From contig NW_003140817.1 of NCBI RefSeq assembly GCF_000003605.2, positions 410,026-474,025 on the forward strand: 64,000 bases of DNA, read 5' to 3'. Under the pieces are notes generated by a model, which did no database searches, was not told where the DNA came from, and worked only from the letters and a program-made list of their open reading frames with translations. This stretch comes from Saccoglossus kowalevskii. Taxonomy: Eukaryota; Hemichordata; Enteropneusta; Harrimaniidae. Position numbers and translations under genes: made by a program. Positions 47,583 through 60,254 of this stretch are shown here, one piece after another (positions within the stretch are counted from its first letter, which is position 1; each line of letters begins with the position of its first letter).

Positions 47583-48726
47583 ATATATCATAGCCCAATG
47601 TACTTATCAACACACAGTACCAATTACTGACAATCCTACCTACTGAGCGTGACCCAAATGACAGTCAAATAATGAATTAAATATTAGTTAACCACCAAGA
47701 AAAGAAATATTGTAAAACTGAATCTGACATTTTGACGGGAATTTAGCTTACAGAAAATTTGGCGCCAGAAATACCGTTTGTAATTGAGATTTCGCCTTGG
47801 CTTTCGTCCAACACAAGTGTAGCTGGTGACGTTACATTAAATAAATTAATGATTCGTATCAACAACCATAAATGAAAAAAGTTATTTGAAACATGTGAGC
47901 AGCTTTCCACGGGCCTAGTTTTATGGGACTGAACTCTGTGATTCTTGACTTGCTTTGCCTTTAAGGAAAGGAGGATCGAGGCATGGTACTAGTATTTGCC
48001 CCGGGCCTGGAGTTCCGCCTATACATTCTGACTCTCGCTAAGAAAAAAACAAACATTCACCGGCAAAAACGATATTGCGAACAATGATAATGTGGATATT
48101 GTATATTTATTATAATATCAAATAGTTACTATATATACAAAAGTGTTTTGAATACTTGTCACTATGGTAACCTAAGATGTGTTCCTGCCACAAAGAAAAT
48201 TCAAAGTTGAGAGAGACTGACACCATCCGAGTCGACATACATTTAATTGCAAAGTAAGTGTCCGCCTACCCTCTAAGCAAAGCAATAAAGTAACACTTAT
48301 ATAAGATTTGCGATTTGACCCCCGTAAAAAAGAAAAACTTGCTTGGAGGCAAAACTTATTAAATTTGCGGGGTCGTTGCTGTTACAGTGTTAGTAGCTCA
48401 TGATGTGTACCTAATAAAGCCGTACAACATGGAATGTGCGAATTGTGATTCTATCGTGGCGTATCTCACTTCATCATTTCTCTGAATTTGACTGCAGCGT
48501 GGGCAGTATGTAGATAATAAGCCCCCTAGTGTCGCGTGCATATATACGATACACCACGGGAGTGCCAACGCGACAATACACACATACCTCTCTTTCCTTC
48601 TCTTTATATATAATATTATGTACCTTCTTATTTATTTATTTTCTTTATTTAGTGCTCATATGACCAGTTTGATTGCAACCGCCGAGTTACTGTAATGACA
48701 CACCCATTCCGTTCATGATGATGTAC
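47583..48726. other. Intergenic region
   Basis: No supported gene. Confidence 0.4.
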
Positions 48727-48774
48727 ACTGTACCACAGTCCTTCTATCACGTGGTAGAGGGACCGTGACTGTAC
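48727..48774. mobile_element. Ultrashort palindromic insertion E3: 34 bp between 7-bp direct repeats
   Basis: ACTGTAC (48727-48733) and ACTGTAC (48768-48774) flank 48734-48767, an imperfect palindrome (CACAGTCCTTCTATCAC against GTGGTAGAGGGACCGTG) centred on CACGTG. Confidence 0.7.
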
Positions 48775-49877
48775 TCCGTTCTACCCTCCATTGCCGCAAA
48801 ATTGAGAGGAAATCAGAACAACACGTTATACACGTTATTATGAATATACAACACGTTATTATGAAAATATATCGGCCTGTCAGTGCGTCTGCGATTTACC
48901 AAACATTATTCAACGGGTTGATAACGTCACGGTGGGTGAGAGGGACTACATAAAAGTCAGGATCCGGTGTTCGTTATCGAATTCCTGTATATTACGATCC
49001 ATCGAACCCGTCCATTACAGTGACCTATAAAAAAGACGACTGTATCATAACACACGGCCTGCATGTTATTTTTTTCTCCCAAAAAATCTGAATTATTCGT
49101 GTTCTTCGCAGCGTGTTTTGCATTCTCTGCATTTCCACCAAACTATTCTTGTAAATGTGAGTATAAATAGATCCGTGAACTGGTGAGAGATGTCCAAACA
49201 CTCCATGCAGACTAGCATATTGCGGAAATGATGCCATTTTGTCCGACCCACCCACTCGAAACTCAATAGTGGCTACCAATGAAGTCATCAATATCGAATG
49301 TTCGCGGAATTTTGCCATTATAACAACAACAGAAACCGTCTTTATGTAATTTTGTTTTTGAAAGGCGAAAATGAAAGAATAAATACATTATATTCCAGTG
49401 TACTTATTTTGGCGCTGGGACATGGCTATAAATCAATCACAAATAAAAGTATCAAGGTGTCAAGAGGGCCCCGAGTCCAGCGTGAATTTTGACTCATCGC
49501 GATTTCGTGTCGGTATGATTCATCGAAAGCCACATCCCACGGTCTATTTACAACTCAGAAGTCTGCCAGAATACAGGTGCACAATGGTGATAAAATAAAA
49601 TTTATCGGCGTGTTCACTTCCTGCGTTGTAGAATGCACAATAATGCTACTTTATTTAGAGTAAACAGGGCGGAACTGGTGGGAGGGAACGGGGTCGTGAT
49701 GACCCCCGGCACAGTTTCCTTGAGGGTGTCTGGTAGCTCACTACGGAGCTTCTATGCTAACGCGTACAGAACGCACATGTTCGAAAGACTAGAAAGACAA
49801 CATGTACCACAGTGCGCCCGCTGTATAGCATTTCTGACCACGCTTTTTCTTCACGCATTAAACACCACTGAGTAACT

Positions 49878-49925
49878 GTTATAGCTTATATCACAGTCCC
49901 TACACAGGGAGGGACTACGTTATAG
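49878..49925. mobile_element. Ultrashort palindromic insertion E4: 34 bp between 7-bp direct repeats
   Basis: GTTATAG (49878-49884) and GTTATAG (49919-49925) flank 49885-49918, which contains CACAGTCCCT and its partner AGGGACT. The left part (CTTATAT) has no partner, so the insert is asymmetric. Confidence 0.65.
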
Positions 49926-51429
49926 TCAAATGTCCCTAGGCATTATGTAAATTGCTAGGGAGCGACCCAATTAGGAGAGAGGCATATTTTTCTTCATGAT
50001 ATTTCATTTCCTGTAACTTACAATATCACCCCTAAATACCAACTATAGAGTAAAAAAAGATTATGTAATTTTATTCAATTTTAGAAATATAAAGCCGTTT
50101 AAATAAACAAAAATATGGAATCACCATAGAAATGAGTGAAAAGGGTATTTTCAGTCGGCCCGGGCACTGTGACCTTTGGCAGGGAAACAACGACAACTAA
50201 AAAACACTGGAGTGGGTATTCCGGTAAGTAACAACATATGACAGTGTTGGGTGTTATATTACCATTTACTATGGTAACACAATGCCGAATCAGCTGTTTG
50301 CGTGGGCGTTGAATTAATCTGATTTGAAACCCATATCGCACACCCACTGTCTTTTACGGTGCGTATCAAAAACTAAGGAATTGTGTTATAACTATAATAA
50401 TCTAATCAGATATTCCTTGACTGCATTTGATTACGATGACGCAATGTATTTCAGAATTCTGCGGCATGACAAAATATACTTTAATGTTTCCTGGAACTCT
50501 CGCGCGATACTGCGAGTTTATTGAACTTTAAAAAAGAACATTGTATTTTACTGCGTTGGCTGGTCAGCACATGTACACAGGCCAAACCAATTCGCGCTCT
50601 TAACCAAAATATGTCAGATGAATATAAACACTATAGAAACCATTCTTGTCTGACAAACATATTATTCAGCCAAAGAATCATAACGTTATTTTCTCTTTAT
50701 ATAACAACGACGAAACGGTAGATTCGACATCAACACGATTGGAATACGACGTTATGGCTGTAAGCCAAATAGGCTATTAATCGCGTTAAAATATATATAC
50801 AAGACATTTTGGGAAAATACCGATAACAGTAACACACAATTAACCGTCTGTATTTGATAGTTCTCCCCCAGGGTGTTGTATCTACCACAAACGAGCGCGC
50901 CAATGATATCATACGGTTAAAGGGCGGCAGTCGTCGTGCCGCGTCCTATTCGACCACCGTGCTTTAAGGACGAACAAAAAATGATATGAAGCAGGAAAGA
51001 CCATCATGCATTTGATTTGTGAGTGGAATTTTACCGGAAAGAAAATAATCGGTTTCGAAACTTTTACATTGGACTTTTACATTTCCTGGTGGGGTATTCA
51101 ACTGGACCACCTTTTCAAATATTGCCAGTATAATAATTTTTGCTATATAGTTTTCTATATATATAGTCTAGCGCGAAACAGAAAACCGACTCTTGACCAA
51201 GTAGTTACCCATTAGCTAAATTTATTGTTCAAGGTGATAGTTAGTGCTTTGTACCATGAAAAAAATGACACGGACAATTAACTCTTATCCCTAAAATTGC
51301 GAAAATAAAAAAAAAGATCAATTCACGATTTCATAAGTATGATTTATCCCCCCCCCCATTGATCAGTCCAATCACAATATTTATCTCAACTTGAGACCCT
51401 GGAATAATTTGCTCGTTATCCAATCCCCA
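49926..51429. other. Intergenic region
   Basis: No supported gene. A 10-base C run lies near 51349. Confidence 0.4.
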
Positions 51430-52400
51430 TCTATCTTCATCCAATCTCAATTTCATCTTAAACCCACCCACATCTAGAGCAGCAGTCCCAACTTTAGTAT
51501 TTCTTTGGCTTTTACACAATTCCTAGTCTACACTATTTTGTGTGTGTATATTTATACATATTTATGTTGTTACCAACTGGGTGATTTGATTTACTGTTTC
51601 CTCGATTACAGAGATACTAGATCAAACTCTGTCGACTTCTCTTTAAACACAAACCACGCTGGAGATTGTTATTGGAAGAACAATGTAAAAACGCTTTTCC
51701 GGTCTCTACATCGACAGCCTGCAGAGTAAGAAGGTGGGACAATCGTGCTCTAGACTAGGTTACTCTTTGAATAAAATCTATGCAAGAAACCACACGCCTT
51801 TGAAACAAAACTACTATGCACGTGGTTGCATCTCGTGTTGGATGGTGGTGGTGGCCGGGGGGTCTCGATTGTTCCCGGGAAGTGTGTGTAGAAGGCATCT
51901 TACACACTCGCTCACATTATCATGTTCCGGGATCATGTTCATCCGACACGGAGCGCGATATGTTTGTGGGCGCGAACACAACAGAAAGAACCACCCTCAC
52001 TTTTATTCTCATATTTACCCAATGTCAGTTTAACCTTCACCCCCACATTTAGAGCACCAAAGCATTTATCTAATCTCCAACTAAAGGATAATGTGTGTGA
52101 CACGAGGCTGGAGTAACTTGAAACTGATGAAAAATAAACGTATGTGTCCCTGTGAGTAATCACACGTAGGCTAGCTTTGACATAGCCCAGTTCCCAGTCA
52201 ACGTACATGCATTTGCTGTGTGTATGTGTTTATATGGAATTACGTTTTTTACCAACTGAGCGATTCGATTTATCTTCTCTCTGATTTTAGAGAGTGAATA
52301 GATCAATCGACGACACCTACTCCGTAAGACTGGTATATTGTAAAGAGTGCCTCCCGGTCTTTACTTCCACACAGTATTTTGGTGGGACATATCTGGTCTT
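51430..52400. repeat. Diverged tandem duplication, two copies of about 330-390 bp
   Basis: Copy 1 (about 51430-51745) and copy 2 (about 52015-52390) share collinear landmarks: CCACATCTAGAGCA / CCACATTTAGAGCA, TTACCAACTGGGTGAT / TTACCAACTGAGCGAT, a TTCCTCGATTACAG / TCTCTCTGATTTTAG tract, AGATCAA, CCGGTCT and GGTGGGACA. Offsets vary from 575 to 679 because of indels. On the - strand both copies can encode a short similar peptide (ALDVGGFKMKLRL and ALNVGVKVKLTL). No gene model can be built. Confidence 0.55.
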
Positions 52401-54764
52401 GGCAACGTACGCAAATAAGGGAAACAAGCCTGTGCGAAAAAAAATCATCGAGAAATCGCATGTCTTAAATTTGTGAAAACAAAATATTTATTCAGACATG
52501 GAAACGAATAGTTTATACTAAATAGAGAAATTTTTTTTGAACAAATTCTCTCCAAACCAAAATAAAAGTCCACAATTTGGGGGGGGGGAGTACTTTTCAC
52601 GAGGCAAAAATACGGCAGTTTACCACCCGCGCAGCTATCCGTCAATGTTTTGTACCGGACGCCGCCCACAACACCTAACCCTACGTCCGCCGTAAGAGTC
52701 AGAAACTTGAGTAACGAGATCACAAGCATTTACAGATTGAAGTCAAATGTTGAAACGTTTCTAGAAATACTGAAAGAATGCAAACACTTTCTCTTTTATT
52801 ACAAACCTCTCGCGCATGACTGAATCCCGTGTTGAAACGCAGTTGCACGTACGTCATATCACACGTTTAATAGTTTCCGTGTACCTCAATTAAAATGGCA
52901 AAAAACAACGTTTTGAGACGCACAAATATATATCAGAAATCGGATGGAGGCAATATCGCGTTGGCAGTTACGCCCACGCATCATCAATTCACCACCGTTG
53001 TCGATTGTGAAAAATTGTTTCCATAGAGACGGCAGAATTTCGCTTTATGATTGTAGCGGGGGTTTCCTGGGAGGCAGTACGCATAGGCGGCGTAATTGAC
53101 ACACTGCGTATATACCCAATTTGGGAAAATTCAAAAAACGGAAACTTTGTTATTATTACTCTGAACTTTAACATTTTCTGTTTTCCCTGACAACAGACGC
53201 TTTCATATTCCCCCAATTAAGAGAAAATTTGTCATCTTTCCAGAATATCGTTTCAGCTGCTTCTAGCAAGTAATTTATTTTCGAGCCTCAGCATTCAACA
53301 ACTCTAAATATACCAGCGAAAGCAGTTGCGAATACTTGTTAGCACTTCAAGTTAATTTAACGCACATATTTCATTCACTACAGTTATAATCTCGCGAGTG
53401 ATCGACCTTCTGAGATAAGGGAACCCCGAGATAAGACTCCGAACACCTGTCAACTGACGCCAACTCGGAGTATCATCAAATTATCCAAAGGATGCGGCGT
53501 CCGACGAGACACAAATGACAGTTAGAAAACTTGCATGAGCAATGAATACGATAGCGTCAAACAAAACAAAATCTAAAAGTAAATTCGTCCATCTTGTGAA
53601 GGGAAGTTACGCACTTTATTTCCAAGACACATACGCCACTCGACAACATAACAGTAGACGATAATGAAACACTTTTTAAAGACCCCCCCCCCCAAAAAAA
53701 AACATCTTGCTCTCGGCGGCCATTTCAATCTATCTAAGAATTAATAATTTTTTTTTTTAAAGAGAACCGTTATCCATCACAATATTCAGTACCGTATTTT
53801 GCGAAACGTCCGAGTCCACGCGTTGTTGTTAGCCGTTAGCTAATAGTACCCGGTCGTTGGCGGCGAAGTACGGCGATGAACTGTTCGATGTTAAATAATT
53901 CAACTTTGAATACTGGGAATCGAATATTGCAGAATCTCGTATGTCTAACAACCTTATTTGTATGACCATATTACGTAACTGTCGGTGCAGAGTATGCAAA
54001 ACAAGGATTCTCATGATAGGTATCGTTAGCGAAACTTACAGACGAGGGCATGCGTGATGTTATTTCTTCTCTAGTGTACAACATTGCGTTGGAAATGCGA
54101 ATATCACCTTTCTATGTTGATACCACAAGTTGTTGTTATGGTGATGAAACATTATAGCCGGTGATAACCGGTTTAACATGAGAGTCTATGCTATTAATGT
54201 TACCAGGACAACACTGACACGGGTCACTAGGTTAATATCGCGATCAGACAAATTCCAATCTACTATCTTAGCAATTAGTGATACCATTATAAGTAACCGA
54301 AACCTTACGTGACGTGACGTGACGTAGCATGAATGATGTCAATGAACCGCACTATATCAACGGCACTAATTTGTCGCGGAGTGGTTTTCATAAATACCCG
54401 TAACTCGCTATATACGTACACAATTACAGACTTAGTAAAATCTGGCATCTTCTTTATTTTTGCATTTTAATTGCATTTTTTTTTATATAAAACCACCAGA
54501 AATGTTTGATACAATTATTCGATAAAACAAATTATGAGCACAATTAGACAAATCAGTTTTTTTTAAAAATAACGACGATACACGAAAGCCTGGCACATGG
54601 CATTGCTCATACTTGTTTTGCCACGTTTAGCTAAATATAATACATGAACTCATTAGAACACAGTTTTTGAACACTAGGGTCATTGGCCTTTCCTTCAAGC
54701 GTGATTTTGACCATCTCTTAATATTCACCACAAACCCAAATCTTTCTGAATCACATTTATTTAA

Positions 54765-54900
54765 AGGGTGGTGGTCGTTGCGCCACGTATGCGCGAGCTA
54801 TGGGTCTCATATGAACAAAGATGGCGAATTTGACTGTTGCGAGTACAACTTGACACGTTACCAAGCTTTAATTAGGGAATTTTCTTTGATGATTGAAAAG
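54765..54900 (+). repeat. Dispersed repeat family 2, copy 3
   Basis: Longest copy: CGCGAGCTATGGGTCTCATATG, then AACAAAGATGGCGAATTTGA, then GCGAGTACAACTTGA and TTACCAAGCTTTAATTAG. It overlaps a 78-codon + frame that I regard as incidental. Confidence 0.6.
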
Positions 54901-56262
54901 TAAGGAAGGATTCATCGCCGATGGTACGTAGTTGGGAGGTCCGACGGTTATACTTATCAACGACCTAATTTGCATAATATAACGTCGGGCCGGCAATGAG
55001 CGTTGTACTGGTCCCATATATTCGCATTTATCAGTCATAATTTTCCTCTGTTCATTTCTCATATTACTATGTACCAGTAATACAACACGCGCAGATTTCA
55101 GTATTTCTTTGAACGAATAGTATTTGGTGTGGTTTTAGTGACACACTGAAAAAAAGGAAGTTAAAAAATGAACCATGGACCCAAAGAAAATTCATCACGA
55201 ATCACGATAAAGACATCTTGGTTGATTTGAGGACAACGTTTCAAAGTACTCGCGCTGGCAGGGACGGACTGATATTCTGTGCGTTCTAGAAAGGTTCAGA
55301 ACGGCCGCCCAGTTTACGGCCGTCGGCCTCATCACTAATTGTTCCAAATTTCAATAGCCAACATTCAGAATGGGCCTACTGGAAGGAAAGTCCAATGATT
55401 CAATTAATTATTGTCTAATTTATAAGCCGAGTGATTGGAACTAACCAATTGCTGTATATTGTAATCTGTGATATTTCGTCTTCAACTTACAAAAAAAATC
55501 AATGGTTTTGAGTTACTAGTAATATAAGTTTTTTCCCCAAGGTATCGTTTTAGAAAGGAATTATGGGAAGTTCCTTGATGATGTACCTTACTCACAGACT
55601 ACATAGAAAGACTCAGCGCCGGCCACGCCTCACGCCTCGCCTCGTTCGAAATGTACAAAATACATTGTTTGTTACCATAACGGTTTATAAATCCGATACA
55701 TCTGAATTACAATCAGTATTAAAAAAGTTGTAATTCAATAAAAATCAAATTTCACAAAAGTATATCCATTTGACTGACCCCATTTGTATCACTATGAATA
55801 TCCGCCACAATGCCCCTTTCACACGCACTCGCTCGATCTCGCCCAGTACGATAACAAATGATGGTTTCCTAAAATAGGATTCTGATCCAGTACAAATGCA
55901 AGAAAAACACAACACACTAAAATAATTCAAAACCATTTGTCGTCAACATCGTTTCGAATGATATACTCGTACGCTTTTTCCCGGCATGATGATAGAACGT
56001 CTAAACCAATTTAGTTTTTGTTTTCCGCTTAATTGGTTGAACTAGATAAGTACACATTCGATACGGTAATCTTACACTATCAAACTCGCGTTACCACATC
56101 AACTAGAAGACTCTAATGAAATGTGACTGTGGAATCGTGCAACTGGGCTCGAATCCATATTTTGATAGATTAAGTACGGTCATCGACCGAGATGGAGCTA
56201 TTTTGCCTGTACCACTAACACACAAAGTACGATTACATGTTATTATGCAACGGTTGATTCGG

Positions 56263-56347
56263 TAGAATAGAATAGAATAGAATAGAATAGAATAGAATAG
56301 AATAGAATAGAATAGAATAGAATAGAATAGAATAGAATAGAATAGAA
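56263..56347. repeat. (AATAG)n microsatellite, about 17 units
   Basis: Perfect pentanucleotide repeat over 85 bp. Confidence 0.97.
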
Positions 56348-56959
56348 TGTTTCATTTAAGTTAAACATTGAGTAAAATCAAATGATATAAAGACAATAAA
56401 AACAAAACAAAACAAATTAGACTAAATTACAAATGACATGTCATAGTCATAGTCTTCGTCGTGCAATGATTACCATCTCCGAAATAAGTCGACCATTTTA
56501 ACCAGAGCTTGTCCCAAATACGTGTGTTGCTTGATGTATAATGTATTGCAAACAGTCAATGCATGTCAGACATATGGCTTCATTCATTGAAACAAAATGG
56601 CCACCAGTCGGCCATTCTATTTTAAATCCGATCTGAAAAGCAAAATTAATAGCATAATGTTCAACGTATATAATATATAAACAAATTTTGAATGAAATGT
56701 GTTCATGCACTACTGAGATCCGGTTCCGGTGGGAATGGCAGACATACTTGATTAAAATGACCGCCATTCCGCTCGGTCATCTTAGCTGAATTGGCCCGCG
56801 AAACAAATGCTTGTATGTTTGGCATCATGCATGCATGCATGCACGCAAGGCATGTTTGAAATATGGGTTTGGATAGGAGCAGTTCAATTATATTATAAGT
56901 TGTTTTTTCGTCCGAACGGGGACTAATAAAGTCTTGTGGTTAAGAGTGTCATTGTCATT

Positions 56960-57035
56960 GTTTACAAACAAGCGTCTACCCATGAGCCTTTGCGTTTTAG
57001 CGTGTGTTGTTATCGTCGCTTGGGACTCAATTCCC
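56960..57035. mobile_element. MITE family 1, copy E (central fragment, inverse)
   Basis: Reads TGTTTACAAACAAGCGTCTACC, CATGAGCCTTTGCGTTTTAGC, TGTTGTTATCGTCGC, TTGGGACTCAATTCCC: the inverse complement of the centre of copy C. Confidence 0.65.
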
Positions 57036-60000
57036 AGATACTTAAGAACTATTAATTGATCACAGCAGAAGGGAACATCAAGTGTTGTCTCTCTGATGTG
57101 AACATTATTTACCATAGGCACAGTCACTACTTTGCATTCTTGTGTCGTCAAACTCCGGCGTCAAAGCTAGCGACGGCCATACTTTCAAAAATTATAATAT
57201 GAGAGAATAGTTGCAGACGACACCAGTAGGTGATGTCAGGGTTGGGTGGGGTGTTAGGTCGTGTTTCGTCATTCCACCAAGAAGGGGGTGTTAATAGTTA
57301 GTTCACACCATGCGATGGTTACTCAGTCAGAATGGGGTGGGTGGCGTGGGCTCTAGTGCATAAAGTGGGAGATAACAACAGTTACCTTTCGTGAACCAGT
57401 ATGAAATGCAGAGACACTCTTGCGTCGCTCTCCTTCGTTTTAATTCGGCCTTACCCGATTACCCATAATGCATCCTGGTCACGCAAGATTACACATTATC
57501 GGATTTTAAAAACTAAAACAACAACAACAGCAACAACAACAAAAACAACAAAAACACCGTTTCAACTGTTTGAAACCATGGTTACATGACTCTTTGTAAA
57601 AAGAAAAAAAAGCAACTTTTCATTATCGCCTACGATGAGTCTGATAGTAGTGTGATGCTTTGGCTGTGATTGAACAGACGCAGCTGGGTACAACGTCACG
57701 GTGTAACCAGGATTCCCGTAGAGGCAGGGCGACGATAGTTTCTCTATGCCACAACGTACGTACAGTTACGATAGGGCACCGTGCACATGTGGTATGTTGT
57801 AGCTGCCGACCGTTAATACTTAAATGGCAGCAAAGACACGCGTGTGCGATGTCAATCACTGAAAGCTGTCCCGTGGCTCGCGAACGTCAGTTTACCGGTT
57901 TAATTGTCAGATACGATCTAAAATAAATAAGCACCAACGGAGGGGTCACAAATCGCGCCACGCTGTGCGTGTCTTGATTGACATATCTTCACTACACCGT
58001 CTAAAGCATGTCGAGTTGTTGTCAAAAGGCTACTTTTAACCGTGATATGTTTGGTTAAGGAATGAATAAAGAGCAGTCAGCGGGATCGAATACGCAGTAC
58101 TTCAAACCCCAGTAAGTGGATTAAATTCAAGCCACGATCGTTTTAAAACAAATTGCAACGTATCGAGTGACAGGTTGTACAGTTAAAAGGGGTACACTGT
58201 TTCGAACTTACAGGTGCGCTCACCATAACTATATTTAGTTTTATTTCACGTAAAGAATCATCAACTTAATAACGGAAACTACATGAAATTCCAAAAACGC
58301 GCGGGATGGTCATGAACTACAAGTCATCGTCATTTTTTTTCAGAATGAAAACATCGCATACCGACCCAAATATCCTCTTATCATGTTAACAGCATTGGTA
58401 ACGGCGAATTTAAGGAAGCAATGGTACGAATTCTGTGTCAGAGTGGGGTCCCCAATTAATTGTGATACTTTTTACGAAGAAATCGGCCATGGGTTACAAA
58501 GGCGAAACAGATTAATTGTGCCAAGAAAAAAAAAAGTATCTCAATTTAAAATACGGTATCTAAACCGACAGATATTAAACTAGGCAACATTGGTGAGTGA
58601 ATTTAACAGCTGTAAGGCAGAGAAGAGGCTGCGGGTAAGCTTTTTGACTGGTATTCAATTTCACTATGCAAGGTGCGCTCATTACAAAATTGTTACGCGT
58701 GTACGAATCGTTCAGAGTTCGGCTATTCCTCTCTGTCCTACGTTAGTTTCCGATTGCACAAATTGTGCAGACATAATACAAAAACAACTAAGTACAAGAG
58801 AAGTGATGATGGTCGTGAACCATAACTGCCTCAGCACAATGCATGTTGTGTAATACAAGGGAATTTAAAGGGAAATGTATTGTAGTGTTACCTCTGTATA
58901 ATTACAATATATCTACATTACCCTTCACTTCACTGTGAAGGACAATATGGGAGTTGACTTAAATGACTGGTAGAGGCAAGGCTGGGAAAATTTAGCGAAA
59001 AAGTAGTTAGTTAGAATTACCAGACACGCAATCGAGACACTGTGGGATATCGAAATATGAATGATTCTGAGATTCATTTCGAGTGAAATATAATCTTACA
59101 GTCGCACACGAGTCGTTAAAACGTACAGTTTAGTGACAGTTGGGAATGATACCAAGATTTAACAATTCCATGAGAATATCGCGATGTTCTTTAACACATG
59201 AAACGTATGTGCATAGGTCAAATACAAACAAGTCGTTAAACCTTCCAGATAGTAACATGTAAGTAGGTAATGTGAAAATTCCAGCAATATTGTTGGGTCA
59301 CGACAAGCTTGTATTTTGGTATACAACTGAACCTAATATTGTAGCATGGTCTGTAAGAGGAGGTTTAAAAATGCTGTCCATTGTACTGAACGAATTCCAC
59401 CCAGTGACCTATCATCACTGTTGGACACTTACAAAAACAATATCTCAAACAAATGTTGTATAAACCCGAATGAATAGTCCGGAGTCACGGCGAAAACTTC
59501 TAGCGACTGAGTCGCCCCTCCAAAAACGTCTTCAACCAGTTTAGGCGCAAGATAAACGTCCCAAGATTGTTTTGTTTACTAGAAGGAAATGTCTTTTTGC
59601 AGCATTTCTTGTATTAATTTCTGTTGCAGCAAATACTGTCACTGAAGCACAGAATTTGCATGTATTTCTCCCCGACCATTCACGCAAACTGCAAATCAAG
59701 GCTATTACCGTATACATAATTGGATGTATTGTGACGTATTTTTATCCCCGGATTCTGACCTTGCATTCTGGCTACATTTACTGCTCTTTCATACCAGTTC
59801 AATTTTCTTTCATTATTTCAACCAGATTTCATGACATTTAATATATAGAATCAAACTTCATGATTTCACAGTCACTTTAGTTTTCACTTTACTCAAAATT
59901 ATTTTACTGATCAAAAGACTTATCACTCCCATCATGCAATCCCCCTATTACTTCCGCGGACACAGCGACGATCACTAACATAAATACAAAGAACCTTTGC

Positions 60001-60127
60001 TCCCGGGAGCTGAGAATCAAGTCCCTCTTATCCAATCAGAGTCACTGATTAGCTCACGATTTGACTTGGCGCCATCAGCGCCGAGAATTGGAAAGTTCCA
60101 TCTCTTGAAATTCGGACGAGAAAAGAC

Positions 60128-60249
60128 CATTGGCGGATTTAGAGGGGGCCGAGGGGGCCGCGGCCCCCTCTATTTTTAACAACCAACAGGACTTCGCGCC
60201 TTTGACCAACTTATCGGCCCCCTATTCCAGAATCCTGGATCCGCCCCTG
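60128..60249. mobile_element. hAT-like MITE, 122 bp, with 5-bp target duplication
   Basis: The ends CATTGGCGGATTTAGA (from 60128) and TCCTGGATCCGCCCCTG (to 60249) are inverted repeats with mismatches, flanked by AAGAC (60123-60127 and 60250-60254). Interior: GGGGGCCGCGGCCCCCTC foldback and a second GGCCCCCTAT. Same end type (CANNGGCGG) and same duplication length as the element at 37753. Confidence 0.75.
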
Positions 60250-60254
60250 AAGAC

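Larger units (their letters stand above)
52401..60127. other. Intergenic region with scattered repeats
   Basis: No supported gene. Contains a C/A run near 53684, an ACGTG run at 54307-54325, repeat family 2 copy 3, an (AATAG)n microsatellite, a CATG run near 56826-56842, MITE copy E and a (CAA)n stretch near 57508-57557. A hydrophobic frame at 59572-59841 resembles a signal peptide but has no ATG. Confidence 0.35.

Noticed and set aside
59572-59841. Signal-peptide-like frame (FTRRKCLFAAFLVLISVA)
   Set aside because: It lacks an ATG in frame and has no cysteine-rich or other mature part; no supporting splice acceptor in phase was found.
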